A stretch of DNA of 64,000 nucleotides from Actinomycetales bacterium (GTDB taxonomy: Bacteria > Actinomycetota > Actinomycetes > S36-B12): contig JAGWXF010000005.1 of the NCBI GenBank assembly GCA_018970025.1, forward strand, positions 62,001 through 126,000, read 5' to 3'. Position numbers and translations under genes: made by a program. This document shows positions 16,832-31,119 of the stretch, one piece after another; the stretch's first letter is position 1, and every line of letters begins with the position of its first letter. Under the pieces are notes generated by a model that saw only the letters and a list, made by a program, of their open reading frames with translations, did not search any database and was not told the DNA's origin.

Positions 16832-18255
16832 CGCGAGCCGCCGATGCCGGTCGCGGGAGCATCGTTACGCGCCTGGTCCTGATGGCAAGCGCTATCGCGG
16901 CCATCGTGGTGGTCATCGCGGCGCTCATCTCGTACCCGCTGATTCGCGCCGTCGCCCTGGCGCAGACGCAGGGGACGCTGGCACGGCTGGCGGACCTCAC
17001 GGCACAGGCCCTGGTGCGAGGAGCAACGGCCGACGGCCCGAGGGACGGCGGCCGCTCGCCCGGTGATGACCTGCTGCCCAGGGGGCTGGCCGAGGCCCTG
17101 CGCTCAGAGCTGGTCCGCGGCTACCTGATCTTCCCTGGCGCGGGAGCGACTGCGGGCCTGTCCCAGTCCCAGGTCGCGGACCTGCTTGCCGGATCGAGCC
17201 TGTCGCTGCAGGTGCGCGACGGCGGCGAGCCGCTGCTGGTCGAGGGCCGGCCCCTGGCAAATGGCACGGCGCTGGTCCTGCAGCAGCCCGTCACGGTCGT
17301 AGGCGGGACGGCACAGGCCGCGATCACCCGATTCGCGCTGGCACTGGCGGTCGGGCTGCTCATCGCGATCCCCATCGGGTACGTCGCTGCCCGCAGGCTG
17401 ACCCGCCCGCTCCTGGCCGCTCGGGACGCGGCCAAGCAGATGACCGCCGGCTCGCGGGATGTCCGGCTCCAGCCGCGGGGGCCGGTTGAGATCGCTGACA
17501 TCGCGGTTGCCCTCAACGAGCTCAGCAGTGCGCTCGCGGTCTCCGAGGGACGGCAGCGGGAGTTCCTGCTGTCGGTATCGCATGAGCTGCGCACCCCGTT
17601 GACGGCGGTGAAGGGGTACGCAGAGGCGCTGGCAGACGGGGTGATCGAGCCGCAGGACGTCCCGCGAACCGGCTCGACCGTGGCTGCTGAGGCCGTTCGG
17701 CTGGATCGACTCGTAACCGATCTGCTGGACCTTGCCCGCCTGGGCGCCGTTGACTTCCGGATGCACCCGATGGATGTCGACCTGGTCGAGCTCGGCCGGG
17801 ATGCCGCTGCGGTCTGGTCGGATCGATGCGCACGGGACGACGTGACCTTCCGGGCCGAGTTCCCACCGGAGCCCGTCCCAGCAGTGACGGACGCGATGCG
17901 CGTGCGCCAGATCATCGACAACCTGCTGGAGAACGCCCTTCGGGTCTCGCCTGCTGGAACCGTGATGGTGCTCGCGGTGCGATCCGAGGGCGACCGTGCG
18001 GTGGTTGAGGTTCGCGACGGCGGTCCTGGGCTGTCGGAGGAGGACGTCCAGATCGCCTTCGAGCCCGGTGCGCTCTACGAGCGCTACCGGGGCGTGCGCC
18101 CGGTCGGCACCGGCCTGGGCCTTGCGCTGGTGGCCCGCCTGGCGCGCGGGCTCGGCGGCGAGGCCACGGTCGGCACTGCGCCCGAGGGTGGGGCCTGCTT
18201 CACCGTGCGCTTGCCGCGTGACCTGCCCAGGGTGCACGTAGGCTCGTCGCCGTGA
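16828..18255 (+). CDS. Membrane sensor histidine kinase
   Basis: A 475-residue kinase and partner of the preceding regulator (ATGA overlap). Transmembrane helix 1 spans about 13-36 and helix 2 about 172-192, bracketing a roughly 130-residue extracellular sensor region with no recognised fold. HAMP follows (RRLTRPLLAARDAAKQM), then the dimerisation/phosphoacceptor helix SVSHELRTPL with His252. The ATPase domain has an N box (DNLLENALRVSP), a G1 box (VEVRDGGPGL) and a G2 box (GTGLGLALV). All catalytic boxes look intact. The signal sensed is unknown. Confidence 0.94.
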   Translation: MTRAADAGRGSIVTRLVLMASAIAAIVVVIAALISYPLIRAVALAQTQGTLARLADLTAQALVRGATADGPRDGGRSPGDDLLPRGLAEALRSELVRGYLIFPGAGATAGLSQSQVADLLAGSSLSLQVRDGGEPLLVEGRPLANGTALVLQQPVTVVGGTAQAAITRFALALAVGLLIAIPIGYVAARRLTRPLLAARDAAKQMTAGSRDVRLQPRGPVEIADIAVALNELSSALAVSEGRQREFLLSVSHELRTPLTAVKGYAEALADGVIEPQDVPRTGSTVAAEAVRLDRLVTDLLDLARLGAVDFRMHPMDVDLVELGRDAAAVWSDRCARDDVTFRAEFPPEPVPAVTDAMRVRQIIDNLLENALRVSPAGTVMVLAVRSEGDRAVVEVRDGGPGLSEEDVQIAFEPGALYERYRGVRPVGTGLGLALVARLARGLGGEATVGTAPEGGACFTVRLPRDLPRVHVGSSP

Positions 18256-18716
18256 CGCAGGCATCGACGGCCCAGCTCGTCGCTGGGGCGCGCCAGGATG
18301 CCCGGCCCAGATGGCGTCGGATGCTGGCTCCTGCAGGTGTCGCGGCTGCGGCTATGGCCGGCTGCGGATACCTCTACGCCGTGGACCCTAACCAGCCTGG
18401 TCACTATCCGCTCTGCCCGACCCAGGCGATCTTCGGCGTTGACTGCCCTGGCTGCGGGATGACACGCGGCCTGTATGCCTTGCTGCACGGCGACGTCGGC
18501 CGGATGCTCGACCACAATGTTCTGCTCGCCGTGCTCATTCCCTTCACGGCGCTCCTGTGGCTGCGCTGGGTGCGGCGTTCCTGGAATGGTCTCCGGCCGG
18601 CGATCAGCCCGGCCCAGGCCCAGCGGCAGACCCGGTGGTCGATTGCCGCACTGATCGCCGTGATCGCCTTCGGCGTAGTGCGCAACTTCGTTCCCTACCT
18701 TGGCTCAGGGGCCTGA
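18252..18716 (+). CDS. DUF2752 membrane protein
   Basis: A 154-residue membrane protein. The family motif is clear: [19 protein letters not shown], with three conserved cysteines and an Arg. About three transmembrane helices are predicted (26-44, 90-108, 132-148). GTG 18252 overlaps the kinase stop (GTGA). DUF2752 genes commonly sit just before trpC in Actinobacteria; their function is unknown. Here the two-component pair has come between it and the usual upstream neighbour, so it may now be co-transcribed with the sensor. Confidence 0.85.
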   Translation: MTQASTAQLVAGARQDARPRWRRMLAPAGVAAAAMAGCGYLYAVDPNQPGHYPLCPTQAIFGVDCPGCGMTRGLYALLHGDVGRMLDHNVLLAVLIPFTALLWLRWVRRSWNGLRPAISPAQAQRQTRWSIAALIAVIAFGVVRNFVPYLGSGA

Positions 18717-18774
18717 CCGAGCGCAGGGACCGGCGGTTGGCCGACCTTGCGGATGCCGGCTGCGCAGGCGCCGT

Positions 18775-18780
18775 TACCCT
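18775..18780 (+). promoter_or_regulatory. -10 hexamer for trpC (leaderless)
   Basis: TACCCT, seven bases before the GTG at 18788. It would start a separate trpC-trpB-trpA transcript. Confidence 0.6.
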
Positions 18781-18787
18781 TGCGATC

Positions 18788-19600
18788 GTGACCGTCCTCG
18801 ACGACATCCTCGTCGGCGTCCGTGCCGACCTTGAGCAGCGGATGGCGATCGTCCCCATCGAGGAGCTCAAGGAGCGGGCAGGTGCCCTGCCTCCGCCCCG
18901 CGACGCGGTCGCCGTGCTCGGGGGCGAGGGCGTCGCGGTGATCGCCGAGGTGAAGCGTGCCAGTCCGAGCAAGGGAGCCCTGGCGAGCATCGACGACCCG
19001 GCTGCGCTTGCCCGCGACTACGTCCTCGGGGGAGCGCACTGCATCAGCGTGCTGACCGAGGGCCGTCGGTTCGGCGGCAGCCTCACTGACCTCGCGGCCG
19101 TGCGCGCTGCCGTGGACGTGCCCGTTCTGCGCAAGGACTTCGTCGTCTCCAGCTACCAGGTGTGGGAGGCACGGGCCTACGGGGCTGACATCGTGCTGCT
19201 CATCGTCGCTGCCCTTGAGCAGCCGGCCCTGGTAAGCCTGGTGGAGCGTGCGCAGAGCCTTGGGCTCACCCCCCTGGTCGAGGTCCATGAGGCTGACGAG
19301 GTGCAGCGCGCGCTTGATGCCGGGGCGCGCGTCATCGGGGTGAATGCGCGCAGCCTGAAGACCCTGCAGGTCGACCGCACGATCTTCGCCCGGCTGGCGT
19401 CAATGATCCCCGGCACGTGCCTGAAGGTCGCCGAGTCGGGAGTGCGCGATCCCCGAGACCTCATCGCCTACGCCGAATCAGGGGCCGACGCGGTCCTGGT
19501 CGGCGAGAGCCTGGTGACCGGACGAGACCCGAGAAGCGCCGTCCATGACCTGGTGGCGGCCGGAGCCCATCCGGCCCTGCGGCATGGGCGAAGCGCATGA
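18788..19600 (+). CDS. trpC: Indole-3-glycerol phosphate synthase
   Basis: A 270-residue barrel that closes CdRP to indole-3-glycerol phosphate. Family motifs are [13 protein letters not shown] (catalytic lysine region, about 56-68), [51 protein letters not shown] and [11 protein letters not shown] chose GTG 18788 because of the leaderless -10 hexamer and the normal family length; the frame extends upstream into DUF2752 without a plausible start. trpB begins inside its stop. Monofunctional: no TrpF domain is attached. Confidence 0.95.
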   Translation: MTVLDDILVGVRADLEQRMAIVPIEELKERAGALPPPRDAVAVLGGEGVAVIAEVKRASPSKGALASIDDPAALARDYVLGGAHCISVLTEGRRFGGSLTDLAAVRAAVDVPVLRKDFVVSSYQVWEARAYGADIVLLIVAALEQPALVSLVERAQSLGLTPLVEVHEADEVQRALDAGARVIGVNARSLKTLQVDRTIFARLASMIPGTCLKVAESGVRDPRDLIAYAESGADAVLVGESLVTGRDPRSAVHDLVAAGAHPALRHGRSA

Positions 19601-20877
19601 CCTCATCGACGCAGGCAGCGACCCGGCCCGTTACCGGATCCGGCCACTATGGGCCCTACGGCGGCCGATTCGTGCCGGAGGCGCTCATCGCGGCATTGGA
19701 TCAGCTCGATGCTGCCTTCCGTGCCGCCGTCGCCGACCCGTCCTTCACCGAGCGCCTCGACCTGCTGCATCGGGATTACACCGGCCGCCCCAATCCGCTC
19801 ACGCAGGCTCGGCGCTTCGCCGAGCACTGCGGGGGTGCCAGGGTCTACCTCAAGCGCGAGGACCTCAACCACACCGGCTCGCACAAGATCAACAATGTGC
19901 TCGGGCAGGCGCTCCTGGCGGATGCGATGGGCAAGCGCCGGGTCATCGCAGAGACCGGGGCCGGGCAGCACGGAGTGGCGACGGCGACGGCGGCTGCCCT
20001 GCTGGGCCTGGAGTGCACGGTCTACATGGGCGAGGAGGACACGCACCGGCAGGCGCTCAACGTCGCCCGGATGCGGCTGCTCGGCGCCGAGGTCGTCCCG
20101 GTGACCGTCGGCAGCCGCACCCTGAAGGACGCCATCAACGAGGCCATGCGCGACTGGGTGACGTCGGTTGACCGGACCCACTACATCCTGGGGACGGTGA
20201 CAGGCCCGGCGCCGTTCCCGGAGCTCGTCCGGCACTTCCACGCAGTGATCGGACGGGAGGCGCGTGCGCAGGTGCTGCAGGCCGAGGGCCGGCTGCCTGA
20301 CGCGGTTGTGGCATGCGTGGGCGGAGGGTCCAATGCCATGGGCCTGTTCAGCGCCTTCATCGACGACCCGCAGGTGCAGCTGCGCGGCTACGAGGCGGGC
20401 GGCGACGGCGTCGAGACCGGCCGCCATGCGGCGCGCTTCGCAGCGGGCGCGCCCGGTGTGCTCCATGGGGCACGCACGTACGTGATGCAGGACGAGTGGG
20501 GGCAGACCGTCCCGTCGCACTCCATCAGCGCCGGGCTGGACTATCCCGGGGTCGGCCCTGAGCATGCATGGCTTCACGACACGGGCCGTGCGGTCTACCA
20601 GCCGGTGAATGACGCCGAGGCGATGGAGGCCTTTCAGCTGCTGTGCCGAACCGAGGGGATCATCCCGGCCATCGAGACAGCCCATGCGCTCGCCGGAGCG
20701 ATGCGCCTCGGGGCCGAGCTCGGTCCGGACGCCGTCATCCTGGTGAACCTGTCCGGCCGTGGCGACAAGGATGTCGCAACGGCGGCGCGCTGGTTCGGCT
20801 TCGACCTCGGGGCCGGTGTCGACGCCGGCCTAGGGGTGTCCGCCGCCCGCGATGCGGAGCTTGCGGAGGGCCGGTGA
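19597..20877 (+). CDS. trpB: Tryptophan synthase beta chain
   Basis: A 426-residue PLP enzyme condensing indole with serine. The PLP lysine is Lys97 in [13 protein letters not shown]. Also visible are the [15 protein letters not shown] segment, the [10 protein letters not shown] phosphate-binding loop, and NLSGRGDKD near the C-terminus. It has the N-terminal [11 protein letters not shown] typical of TrpB1, the form that works with TrpA. ATG 19597 overlaps the trpC stop and the trpA GTG overlaps its own stop, so all three genes are translationally coupled. Confidence 0.97.
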   Translation: MTSSTQAATRPVTGSGHYGPYGGRFVPEALIAALDQLDAAFRAAVADPSFTERLDLLHRDYTGRPNPLTQARRFAEHCGGARVYLKREDLNHTGSHKINNVLGQALLADAMGKRRVIAETGAGQHGVATATAAALLGLECTVYMGEEDTHRQALNVARMRLLGAEVVPVTVGSRTLKDAINEAMRDWVTSVDRTHYILGTVTGPAPFPELVRHFHAVIGREARAQVLQAEGRLPDAVVACVGGGSNAMGLFSAFIDDPQVQLRGYEAGGDGVETGRHAARFAAGAPGVLHGARTYVMQDEWGQTVPSHSISAGLDYPGVGPEHAWLHDTGRAVYQPVNDAEAMEAFQLLCRTEGIIPAIETAHALAGAMRLGAELGPDAVILVNLSGRGDKDVATAARWFGFDLGAGVDAGLGVSAARDAELAEGR

Positions 20878-21668
20878 GCCATCGCCTCGACGAGGCCTTC
20901 GCCCGGGCATCGGGCAGGGCCGCTCTCATCGGCTATCTCCCCGCCGGCTTCCCGACCGCCCGCGACAGCGTTCGTCTGATCAATGCCATGGTCGATGCCG
21001 GGGTCGACATCATCGAGGTGGGGCTGCCCTACTCCGATCCGCTCATGGACGGCCCGGATATCCAGCAGGCCGTCGATATCGCCCTGCGTGGCGGCACGAC
21101 CACCGATGTCGTGCTGACGACGGTGGCCGAGGTGACCAGGGCCGGAGCCACGGCCCTGGTGATGTCGTACTGGAACCCGATCGAGCGCTACGGCGTGGAC
21201 CGATTCGCCACTGGGCTGGCCGACGCCGGGGGAGTCGGGGTGATCACCCCCGATCTGACGCCGGAGGAGGCCGGAGACTGGGTCGAGGCCACCGATGCCA
21301 GTGGCCTAGGCCGGGTCTTCCTCGTGGCGCCCTCGTCGTCAGATGCGCGCATCGAGGTTGTCGCCGGGATGTGCACCGGCTTCGTCTACGCGGCTTCGAC
21401 GATGGGCGTCACGGGCGTCCGCGCGTCGGTCGGGAGCGGGGCTCGCGAGCTCGTCGAGCGGACGCGCGCGCGCACGCTGCTTCCCGTGGCCGTCGGAATC
21501 GGGGTCTCGTCCGGGGCCCAGGCGCGTGAGGTTGCGCAGTACGCGAATGGTGTCATCGTGGGATCGGCCTTCGTGCGCTGCATTCTGCAGGCCGCCGATG
21601 CGACTGAAGCCGAGCGAGCAGTCGGGAGCCTGGCGCGGGAGCTGTCGGAGGGCGTACGAGGCAGGTGA
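20874..21668 (+). CDS. trpA: Tryptophan synthase alpha chain
   Basis: A 264-residue barrel cleaving indole-3-glycerol phosphate to indole. Catalytic Glu and Asp lie in [20 protein letters not shown] (about residues 48-66). Other family stretches are [57 protein letters not shown] and [12 protein letters not shown] 20874 (GTGA overlap with trpB) is chosen because the alpha-chain N-terminus starts just after it. It ends the trp unit; a short spacer with a new promoter candidate follows. Confidence 0.95.
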   Translation: MSHRLDEAFARASGRAALIGYLPAGFPTARDSVRLINAMVDAGVDIIEVGLPYSDPLMDGPDIQQAVDIALRGGTTTDVVLTTVAEVTRAGATALVMSYWNPIERYGVDRFATGLADAGGVGVITPDLTPEEAGDWVEATDASGLGRVFLVAPSSSDARIEVVAGMCTGFVYAASTMGVTGVRASVGSGARELVERTRARTLLPVAVGIGVSSGAQAREVAQYANGVIVGSAFVRCILQAADATEAERAVGSLARELSEGVRGR

Positions 21669-21678
21669 GCCGATCGCG

Positions 21679-21684
21679 TACGGT
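21679..21684 (+). promoter_or_regulatory. Possible -10 hexamer for the thioredoxin-like gene
   Basis: TACGGT, 55 bases before the ATG at 21740. The leader contains a seven-base repeat (TCAGCGG twice) and an AGGGGAG ribosome binding site. Confidence 0.4.
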
Positions 21685-21739
21685 ATTCGCGATCGGTCGG
21701 TCAGCGGTCAGCGGTCATCGAGCAGGGGAGTAGGGCCAG

Positions 21740-22540
21740 ATGAGTGATGCGGGCAAGCGGCGGCGTGAGAAGGCCGCGGCGGCGCGGGATGCGGCGTTCT
21801 CGGGCGAGAAGCGCCGTGAGCGCACGGTTCGGATCGTCGGTGCGGTGACCGTCCTGGTCGTGGTCGCCGGCATCATCGGCCTCGCGGTCTGGGCCAGGAG
21901 CTCGGATCCGAGCAACCAGCCGGTTGCCACGGTCGAGGCTGACCCGAGTGCTCCGGCGCCTGAGGGCGTTCGTCCCGCCGGGGATCCGTATGAGTTCGGC
22001 GTCCCGTACGGCTCGGCGGCGACAACAGCGCCCGTACTGGCGATCTGGGAGGACTTCCAGTGCCCGGCCTGCGGTGCCGTCGAGAAGGACAACGGCGACG
22101 GTATCGCCAAGCTCGCCGAGGACGGCAAGGTCCAGCTGATCTGGCGACCGACCACCTTCCTGGACGGCAACCTCGGCAATGACGCGTCCATGCGCGCCGT
22201 CGCGGCGTGGGGCTGCGCGATCGATGCAGGCAAGATCCGTGAGTATCACGACGTGGTGTACGCCAATCAGCCCCAGGAGGAGGGAACTGGCTGGACGAAC
22301 GATCAGTTGATCGGGTTCGCCGACCAGGCCGGGATCACCGGAGCGGCCAAGGACACCTTCACCGCCTGCGTGAATGAGGGCACCTACCAGAAGTGGAGCG
22401 CGAACAGCTACCAGGCGTTCCTGAGCAGCGGCGTGCAGGGCACCCCCTACGCCGAGCTCGACGGGGAGCAGGTCGCGGCCGAGATCCTCGCTGATCCTGC
22501 CAAGCTCGAGGAGACGGTCGCCAAGGCCGCTGGAAAGTAA
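21740..22540 (+). CDS. Membrane-anchored DsbA-like thioredoxin-fold protein
   Basis: A 266-residue protein with a highly basic N-terminus (KRRREKAAAARDA, EKRRER) and a single transmembrane helix (about 33-52), so the catalytic domain faces outside. The redox motif is C108-P-A-C111 within IWEDFQCPACGAVEKDNG, followed by the DsbA-type helical insertion and FLSSGVQGTPYAELDG, which carries the cis-proline loop (TPY). It is likely a disulfide oxidase or isomerase for exported proteins. The same gene occurs before lgt in other actinobacteria. AGGGGAG lies nine bases upstream of the ATG. Confidence 0.9.
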   Translation: MSDAGKRRREKAAAARDAAFSGEKRRERTVRIVGAVTVLVVVAGIIGLAVWARSSDPSNQPVATVEADPSAPAPEGVRPAGDPYEFGVPYGSAATTAPVLAIWEDFQCPACGAVEKDNGDGIAKLAEDGKVQLIWRPTTFLDGNLGNDASMRAVAAWGCAIDAGKIREYHDVVYANQPQEEGTGWTNDQLIGFADQAGITGAAKDTFTACVNEGTYQKWSANSYQAFLSSGVQGTPYAELDGEQVAAEILADPAKLEETVAKAAGK

Positions 22541-22549
22541 CGCGTCTTC

Positions 22550-23464
22550 GTGCCCACCATCGCCTCGGTCGCCCAGGTGACCGCCTCGATCCCGAGCCCC
22601 TCCGTGGGAGTGTGGCATCTCGGGCCGGTGCCCATCCGGGCCTATGCGCTCCTGATCATCCTGGGCATCGTCGTCGCGGTGTGGGTCGGCAACCGCAGGT
22701 ACGTCGCCCGCGGCGGATCACCCGGGACGATCACCGACCTGGCGGTCTGGGCGGTGCCATTCGGCATCGTCGGTGGCCGCCTCTACCACGTGATCACCGA
22801 CTGGCAACTGTACTTCGGCCCAGGCGGGTCAGGGCTGCTGGGAGCGGTCCGGATCTGGGATGGGGGCCTGGGCATCTGGGGCGCGGTCACCCTTGGCGCC
22901 CTCGGTGCCTGGATCGGCGCGCGCCGCATGGGCCTGCTGCTGCCGCCCGTGGGTGATGCCATCGCCCCGGGGATCGCCCTGGCACAGGCCATCGGCCGCT
23001 TCGGCAACTACTTCAACCAGGAGCTGTTCGGCTCCCCCACAGATCTGCCCTGGGGGCTCCAGATCGACCCCATCCATCGGCCTGCCGGCTACGAGTCCTT
23101 CACGACCTTCCACCCGACCTTCCTGTACGAATCGCTCTGGATGGTCGCAGTCGCCGTCGTGCTCGTCTGGGCGGACCGGCGGTTCGGCCTCGGTCATGGC
23201 CGGGTCTTCGCCCTGTACGTGCTGCTCTACTGCGCAGGTCGCCTGTGGATCGAGCTCCTTCGCATCGACACGGCCAATCACGTCCTTGGGCTCAGGCTGA
23301 ACGTCTGGACGGCTCTCCTGGTCGGACTCGGTGCCCTTGCGTACCTCCTCGTGTCGGCGAGGCTGCGGCCCGGGCGCGAGACATCGCTTCGAAGGCCTGC
23401 GGCACGCGCCGATGGGGAGGCAGGAGCGGGACTGCCCGGCACTGATCAGGAGCGGATGCCCTAG
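22550..23464 (+). CDS. lgt: Prolipoprotein diacylglyceryl transferase
   Basis: A 304-residue polytopic membrane enzyme that adds diacylglycerol to the lipobox cysteine of prolipoproteins. The Lgt signature AIGRFGNYFNQELFG is present, with IPIRAYALLIILG-type N-terminal packing, GGRLYHVITDW, the FHPTFLYESLW segment and RLWIELLRID. About seven transmembrane helices are expected. GTG 22550 is the only start before the conserved N-terminus; no strong Shine-Dalgarno is seen, and the upstream gene ends nine bases earlier. Its TAG stop forms part of a -10 hexamer for the gltB transcript. Confidence 0.95.
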   Translation: MPTIASVAQVTASIPSPSVGVWHLGPVPIRAYALLIILGIVVAVWVGNRRYVARGGSPGTITDLAVWAVPFGIVGGRLYHVITDWQLYFGPGGSGLLGAVRIWDGGLGIWGAVTLGALGAWIGARRMGLLLPPVGDAIAPGIALAQAIGRFGNYFNQELFGSPTDLPWGLQIDPIHRPAGYESFTTFHPTFLYESLWMVAVAVVLVWADRRFGLGHGRVFALYVLLYCAGRLWIELLRIDTANHVLGLRLNVWTALLVGLGALAYLLVSARLRPGRETSLRRPAARADGEAGAGLPGTDQERMP

Positions 23465-23467
23465 CAT
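23462..23467 (+). promoter_or_regulatory. -10 hexamer for the gltB leader
   Basis: TAGCAT overlaps the lgt stop codon. Eight bases later an ATG opens a 15-codon reading frame. Confidence 0.5.
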
Positions 23468-23475
23468 TGCGTCCG

Positions 23476-23523
23476 ATGGGCCAACGATGTCCCGTCGATC
23501 CATGTCTGGCTGCGTGCAGGTGA
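23476..23523 (+). CDS. Leaderless 15-codon upstream ORF before gltB
   Basis: ATG 23476 to TGA 23521-23523 encodes MGQRCPVDPCLAACR, with Cys at 5, 10 and 14. It starts eight bases after a TAGCAT hexamer, so it could be translated from a leaderless transcript. It ends 62 bases before gltB. Cysteine-rich leaderless uORFs act as attenuators in mycobacteria; whether this one does is inference. Confidence 0.4.
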   Translation: MGQRCPVDPCLAACR

Positions 23524-23585
23524 CCTGACCCGGCTGAGGTCCGTTCGGCTGCGCGCGCGAGATCCGCATCGACGACTGGACGCCC

Positions 23586-28116
<4,531 letters not shown>

Positions 28117-28124
<8 letters not shown>

Positions 28125-29571
28125 TCCACGGGGCTTCCTCAGCAGGTCACGTCAGCTGCCGGAACGGCGACCGGTGGAGATCCGGCTGCACGACTGGCGC
28201 GAGGTGTACCAGGAGTTCGGCCACCAGCGCGTGCAGGAGCAGGCCAGTCGCTGCATGGACTGCGGCATCCCCTTCTGCCACAACGGCTGTCCGCTGGGCA
28301 ACCTCATCCCGGAGTGGAATGACCTGGTCTACCGACAGGACTGGCAGGCGGCCAGCGAGCGGCTGCACGCCACGAACAACTTCCCCGAGTTCACCGGCCG
28401 GCTCTGCCCGGCGCCGTGCGAGACGGCGTGCGTGCTGGGCATCAACGACGACCCGGTCACGATCAAGCAGGTCGAGGTGTCGATCATCGACCGTGCCTGG
28501 GCCGAGGGCTGGGTAGCGCCGCAGCGGCCGGAGCGGCTCTCCGGCAAGACGGTGGCCGTGATCGGCTCCGGCCCTGCTGGCCTGGCGGCGGCTCAGCAGC
28601 TGGTGCGCGCAGGTCACACGGTGGCCGTCTACGAGCGGTCGGACCGGATCGGCGGCCTGCTGCGGTACGGGATCCCGGAGTTCAAGATGGAGAAGGCCCA
28701 CCTCGATCGGCGCATCGCGCAGATGGAGGCCGAGGGCGTCAAGTTCCGCCCCGGGGTCGAGGTGGGCATCGATATCACCGGCGAGGACATGCGTCGGCGA
28801 TACGACGCCATCGTGGTCGCGGTTGGGGCGACCCGCTGGCGCGATCTCGATATCCCCGGGCGTCACCTGGCCGGCGTCCATCAGGCGATGGAGGTGCTCC
28901 CACTGGCCAACCGGGTCCAGGCGGGGGACTTCGCGATCTCTCCGCTCGATGTCGCCGGCAAGCATGTGGTCATCATCGGCGGCGGGGATACCGGCGCGGA
29001 CTGCCTTGGGACGGCTCATCGGCAGGGGGCGGCATCGGTCACCCAGCTGGAGATCATGCCCGAGCCGCCGGCCGGCAGGCCGGCAGGGCAGCCATGGCCG
29101 ACTTACCCGATGATCATGCGCACGTCCAGCGCGCACGAGGAGGGCGGCGACCGGGTCTTCGCGGTGTCGACCGAGGAGTTCCTCGACGATGGCGCAGGTC
29201 GGGTGCGTGCCCTGCGCATCGTCACCGTGGACGCATCTGACGGCGGCTTCCGCCGAGTCGAGGGCAGCGAGCGGGAGCTTCCCGCGGACGTCGTCATGCT
29301 GGCCATGGGATTCCTCGGCCCGGAGGCCGAGGGCCTGGCCAGGCAGCTCGGGCTGGCGGTCGACCCGCGCGGGAGCCTGGTCCGTGGCCCGGCTTACCAG
29401 ACCAATGTCGAGGGCGTCTTCGTCGCGGGGGACGCCGGTCGGGGCCAGTCGCTGATCGTGTGGGCGATCGCAGAGGGCAGGTCTGCGGCTGCTGCCGTCG
29501 ACGCCTACCTGGTGGGCTCGACGAACCTCCCGGCTCCGATCCGCGCCGACATCCGCCCGCTGGTGGTGTAG
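28117..29571 (+). CDS. gltD: Glutamate synthase small subunit
   Basis: A 484-residue flavoprotein delivering electrons from NADPH to GltB. N-terminal cysteines for 4Fe-4S clusters are visible in [17 protein letters not shown] and [13 protein letters not shown]. An FAD-binding motif ([15 protein letters not shown]) and an NADPH motif ([14 protein letters not shown]) follow, and a final FAD contact is [21 protein letters not shown] chose ATG 28117, which overlaps the gltB stop by eight bases and has GGAGG upstream; the GTG at 28084 would add 11 residues deeper in gltB and is less likely. Confidence 0.96.
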
Positions 29572-29615
29572 CCATGGCTGTCGACGTGCATGTCAGCGCT
29601 TACACGGGGCTGGGA

Positions 29616-29621
29616 TAGGGT
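29616..29621 (+). promoter_or_regulatory. -10 hexamer for pyk (leaderless)
   Basis: TAGGGT, six bases before the ATG at 29628. Confidence 0.65.
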
Positions 29622-29627
29622 CACATC

Positions 29628-31061
29628 ATGCGCCGAGCAAAGATCGTCGCGACCCTCGGACCCGTCACCAGCTCATACGAGGCGATCCTCGGGCTGGTCG
29701 AGGCCGGGATGGACGTCGCACGGCTGAACCTCTCCCATGGTGACTACTCCCAGCATGAGGCGGTCTACCACCATGTTCGGCGCGCCTCGGACGCCACCGG
29801 GCGAGGCGTCGGCGTACTCGTCGACCTGCAGGGGCCGAAGATCCGCCTCGGCCGCTTCGCGAGCGGGCCGGTCCTGCTGCACGAGGGCGACACCTTCGTC
29901 GTCACCACCGAGGACGTCCCGGGGGATGCCAGCATGGTGTCCACGACGTACCGGGGGCTCCCGGGGGATGTCCGTGCCGGGGACTCCGTGCTCGTCGATG
30001 ACGGCAGGATCGCCCTGCAGGTGATCGAGGTGGACGGACCCCGGGTGGTGACCCGGGTGGTCGAGGGGGGCCGCGTCTCCGACAACAAGGGCTTCAACCT
30101 GCCGGGCGCGGCGATGAGCGTCCCGGCGCTGTCCGATAAGGATCGCGCCGACCTTCGCTGGGCGCTGCGCATCGGTGCCGACATCATTGCCCTGTCGTTC
30201 GTCCGCAGTGCGGCCGACGCGCACGACGTGCACGCGATCATGGCGGAGGAGGGGGTCCGCCTGCCGGTCCTGGCAAAGGTCGAGAAGCCGCAGGCGGTAG
30301 AGAACCTCGACGAGATCGTGGCCGCGTTCGACGGGGTCATGGTGGCTCGCGGCGACCTGGGCGTCGAGCTGCCGCTGGAACGGGTTCCGCTGGTGCAGAA
30401 GCTGGCTGTCCGCAAGTGCCGTGAGGCGGGTAAGCCGGTGATCGTCGCCACGCAGATGCTCGACAGCATGATCACGGCCAACCGGCCCACTCGGGCGGAG
30501 GCAAGCGACGTCGCCAATGCCGTGCTCGATGGCGCCGATGCGCTGATGCTCTCAGGAGAGACCAGTGTCGGAGAGCATCCGGCCATGGTGGTGCGGACGA
30601 TGTCGCGGATCATCGAGCACGTCGAGGATGAGGCCCTCGACCGCATTCCGGTGCTCGGGGACGACCGGGAGGGCTCGACCGCGCGAGCACTGACGCATGC
30701 CGCCGTCACGGTCGCGACCGAGGTAGGGGCCAGTCACCTCATCGCCTTTACCGAGACCGGCACCTCGGCACGGCTCATCGCACGCTGGCGCAATCCGACC
30801 AAGCTGCTGGCCTTCACGCCCAATGGCCGGGTGCGCAGCCAGCTGTCCCTGACCTGGGGGGTGGAGACCTTCCTGGTGCCGCATGTCTCGCACACCGACG
30901 ACATGGTCGAGCAGGTCGACAAGGCACTGCTTGATATCGGCCGAGCCACCGTCGGGGAGCGAGTGGTGATCGTCGCCGGCGTTCCTCCGGGCATCCCCGG
31001 CACCACGAATGGCATGCGCGTGCATCGGATCGGCGGCTCGGGCCGGGGTGCCGGCGTGTAG
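29628..31061 (+). CDS. pyk: Pyruvate kinase
   Basis: A 477-residue glycolytic enzyme converting PEP and ADP to pyruvate and ATP. N-terminal [16 protein letters not shown], the [15 protein letters not shown] and NKGFNLPG segments (B domain boundaries), [16 protein letters not shown], and the active-site [18 protein letters not shown] are all present. [27 protein letters not shown] and a complete C-terminal domain follow. It appears to be a single-gene leaderless unit. Its TAG stop starts the -10 hexamer for the pyr operon. Confidence 0.97.
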   Translation: MRRAKIVATLGPVTSSYEAILGLVEAGMDVARLNLSHGDYSQHEAVYHHVRRASDATGRGVGVLVDLQGPKIRLGRFASGPVLLHEGDTFVVTTEDVPGDASMVSTTYRGLPGDVRAGDSVLVDDGRIALQVIEVDGPRVVTRVVEGGRVSDNKGFNLPGAAMSVPALSDKDRADLRWALRIGADIIALSFVRSAADAHDVHAIMAEEGVRLPVLAKVEKPQAVENLDEIVAAFDGVMVARGDLGVELPLERVPLVQKLAVRKCREAGKPVIVATQMLDSMITANRPTRAEASDVANAVLDGADALMLSGETSVGEHPAMVVRTMSRIIEHVEDEALDRIPVLGDDREGSTARALTHAAVTVATEVGASHLIAFTETGTSARLIARWRNPTKLLAFTPNGRVRSQLSLTWGVETFLVPHVSHTDDMVEQVDKALLDIGRATVGERVVIVAGVPPGIPGTTNGMRVHRIGGSGRGAGV

Positions 31062-31064
31062 GGT
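31059..31064 (+). promoter_or_regulatory. -10 hexamer for the pyr operon
   Basis: TAGGGT overlapping the pyk stop. A start site about seven bases later gives a leader of roughly 49 bases containing the PyrR-binding hairpin. Confidence 0.55.
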
Positions 31065-31080
31065 TGCATGCGTCCGACAA

Positions 31081-31111
31081 CCTTTAAGCCCGTCCCGTGA
31101 GGCGGGGAAGG
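31081..31111 (+). promoter_or_regulatory. PyrR-binding leader hairpin, translational control type
   Basis: Outer stem CCTT (31081-31084) with AAGG (31108-31111). Inner stem CCCG (31089-31092) with CGGG (31103-31106), then a bulged T and CC/GG closing a CGTGA loop. The TCCCGTGAGGC core matches the PyrR-binding loop known from actinobacterial pyr leaders. The AAGGGGG Shine-Dalgarno (31108-31114) of pyrR is partly inside the stem, so UMP-bound PyrR would block ribosome binding. Confidence 0.7.
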
Positions 31112-31119
31112 GGGTCTGC

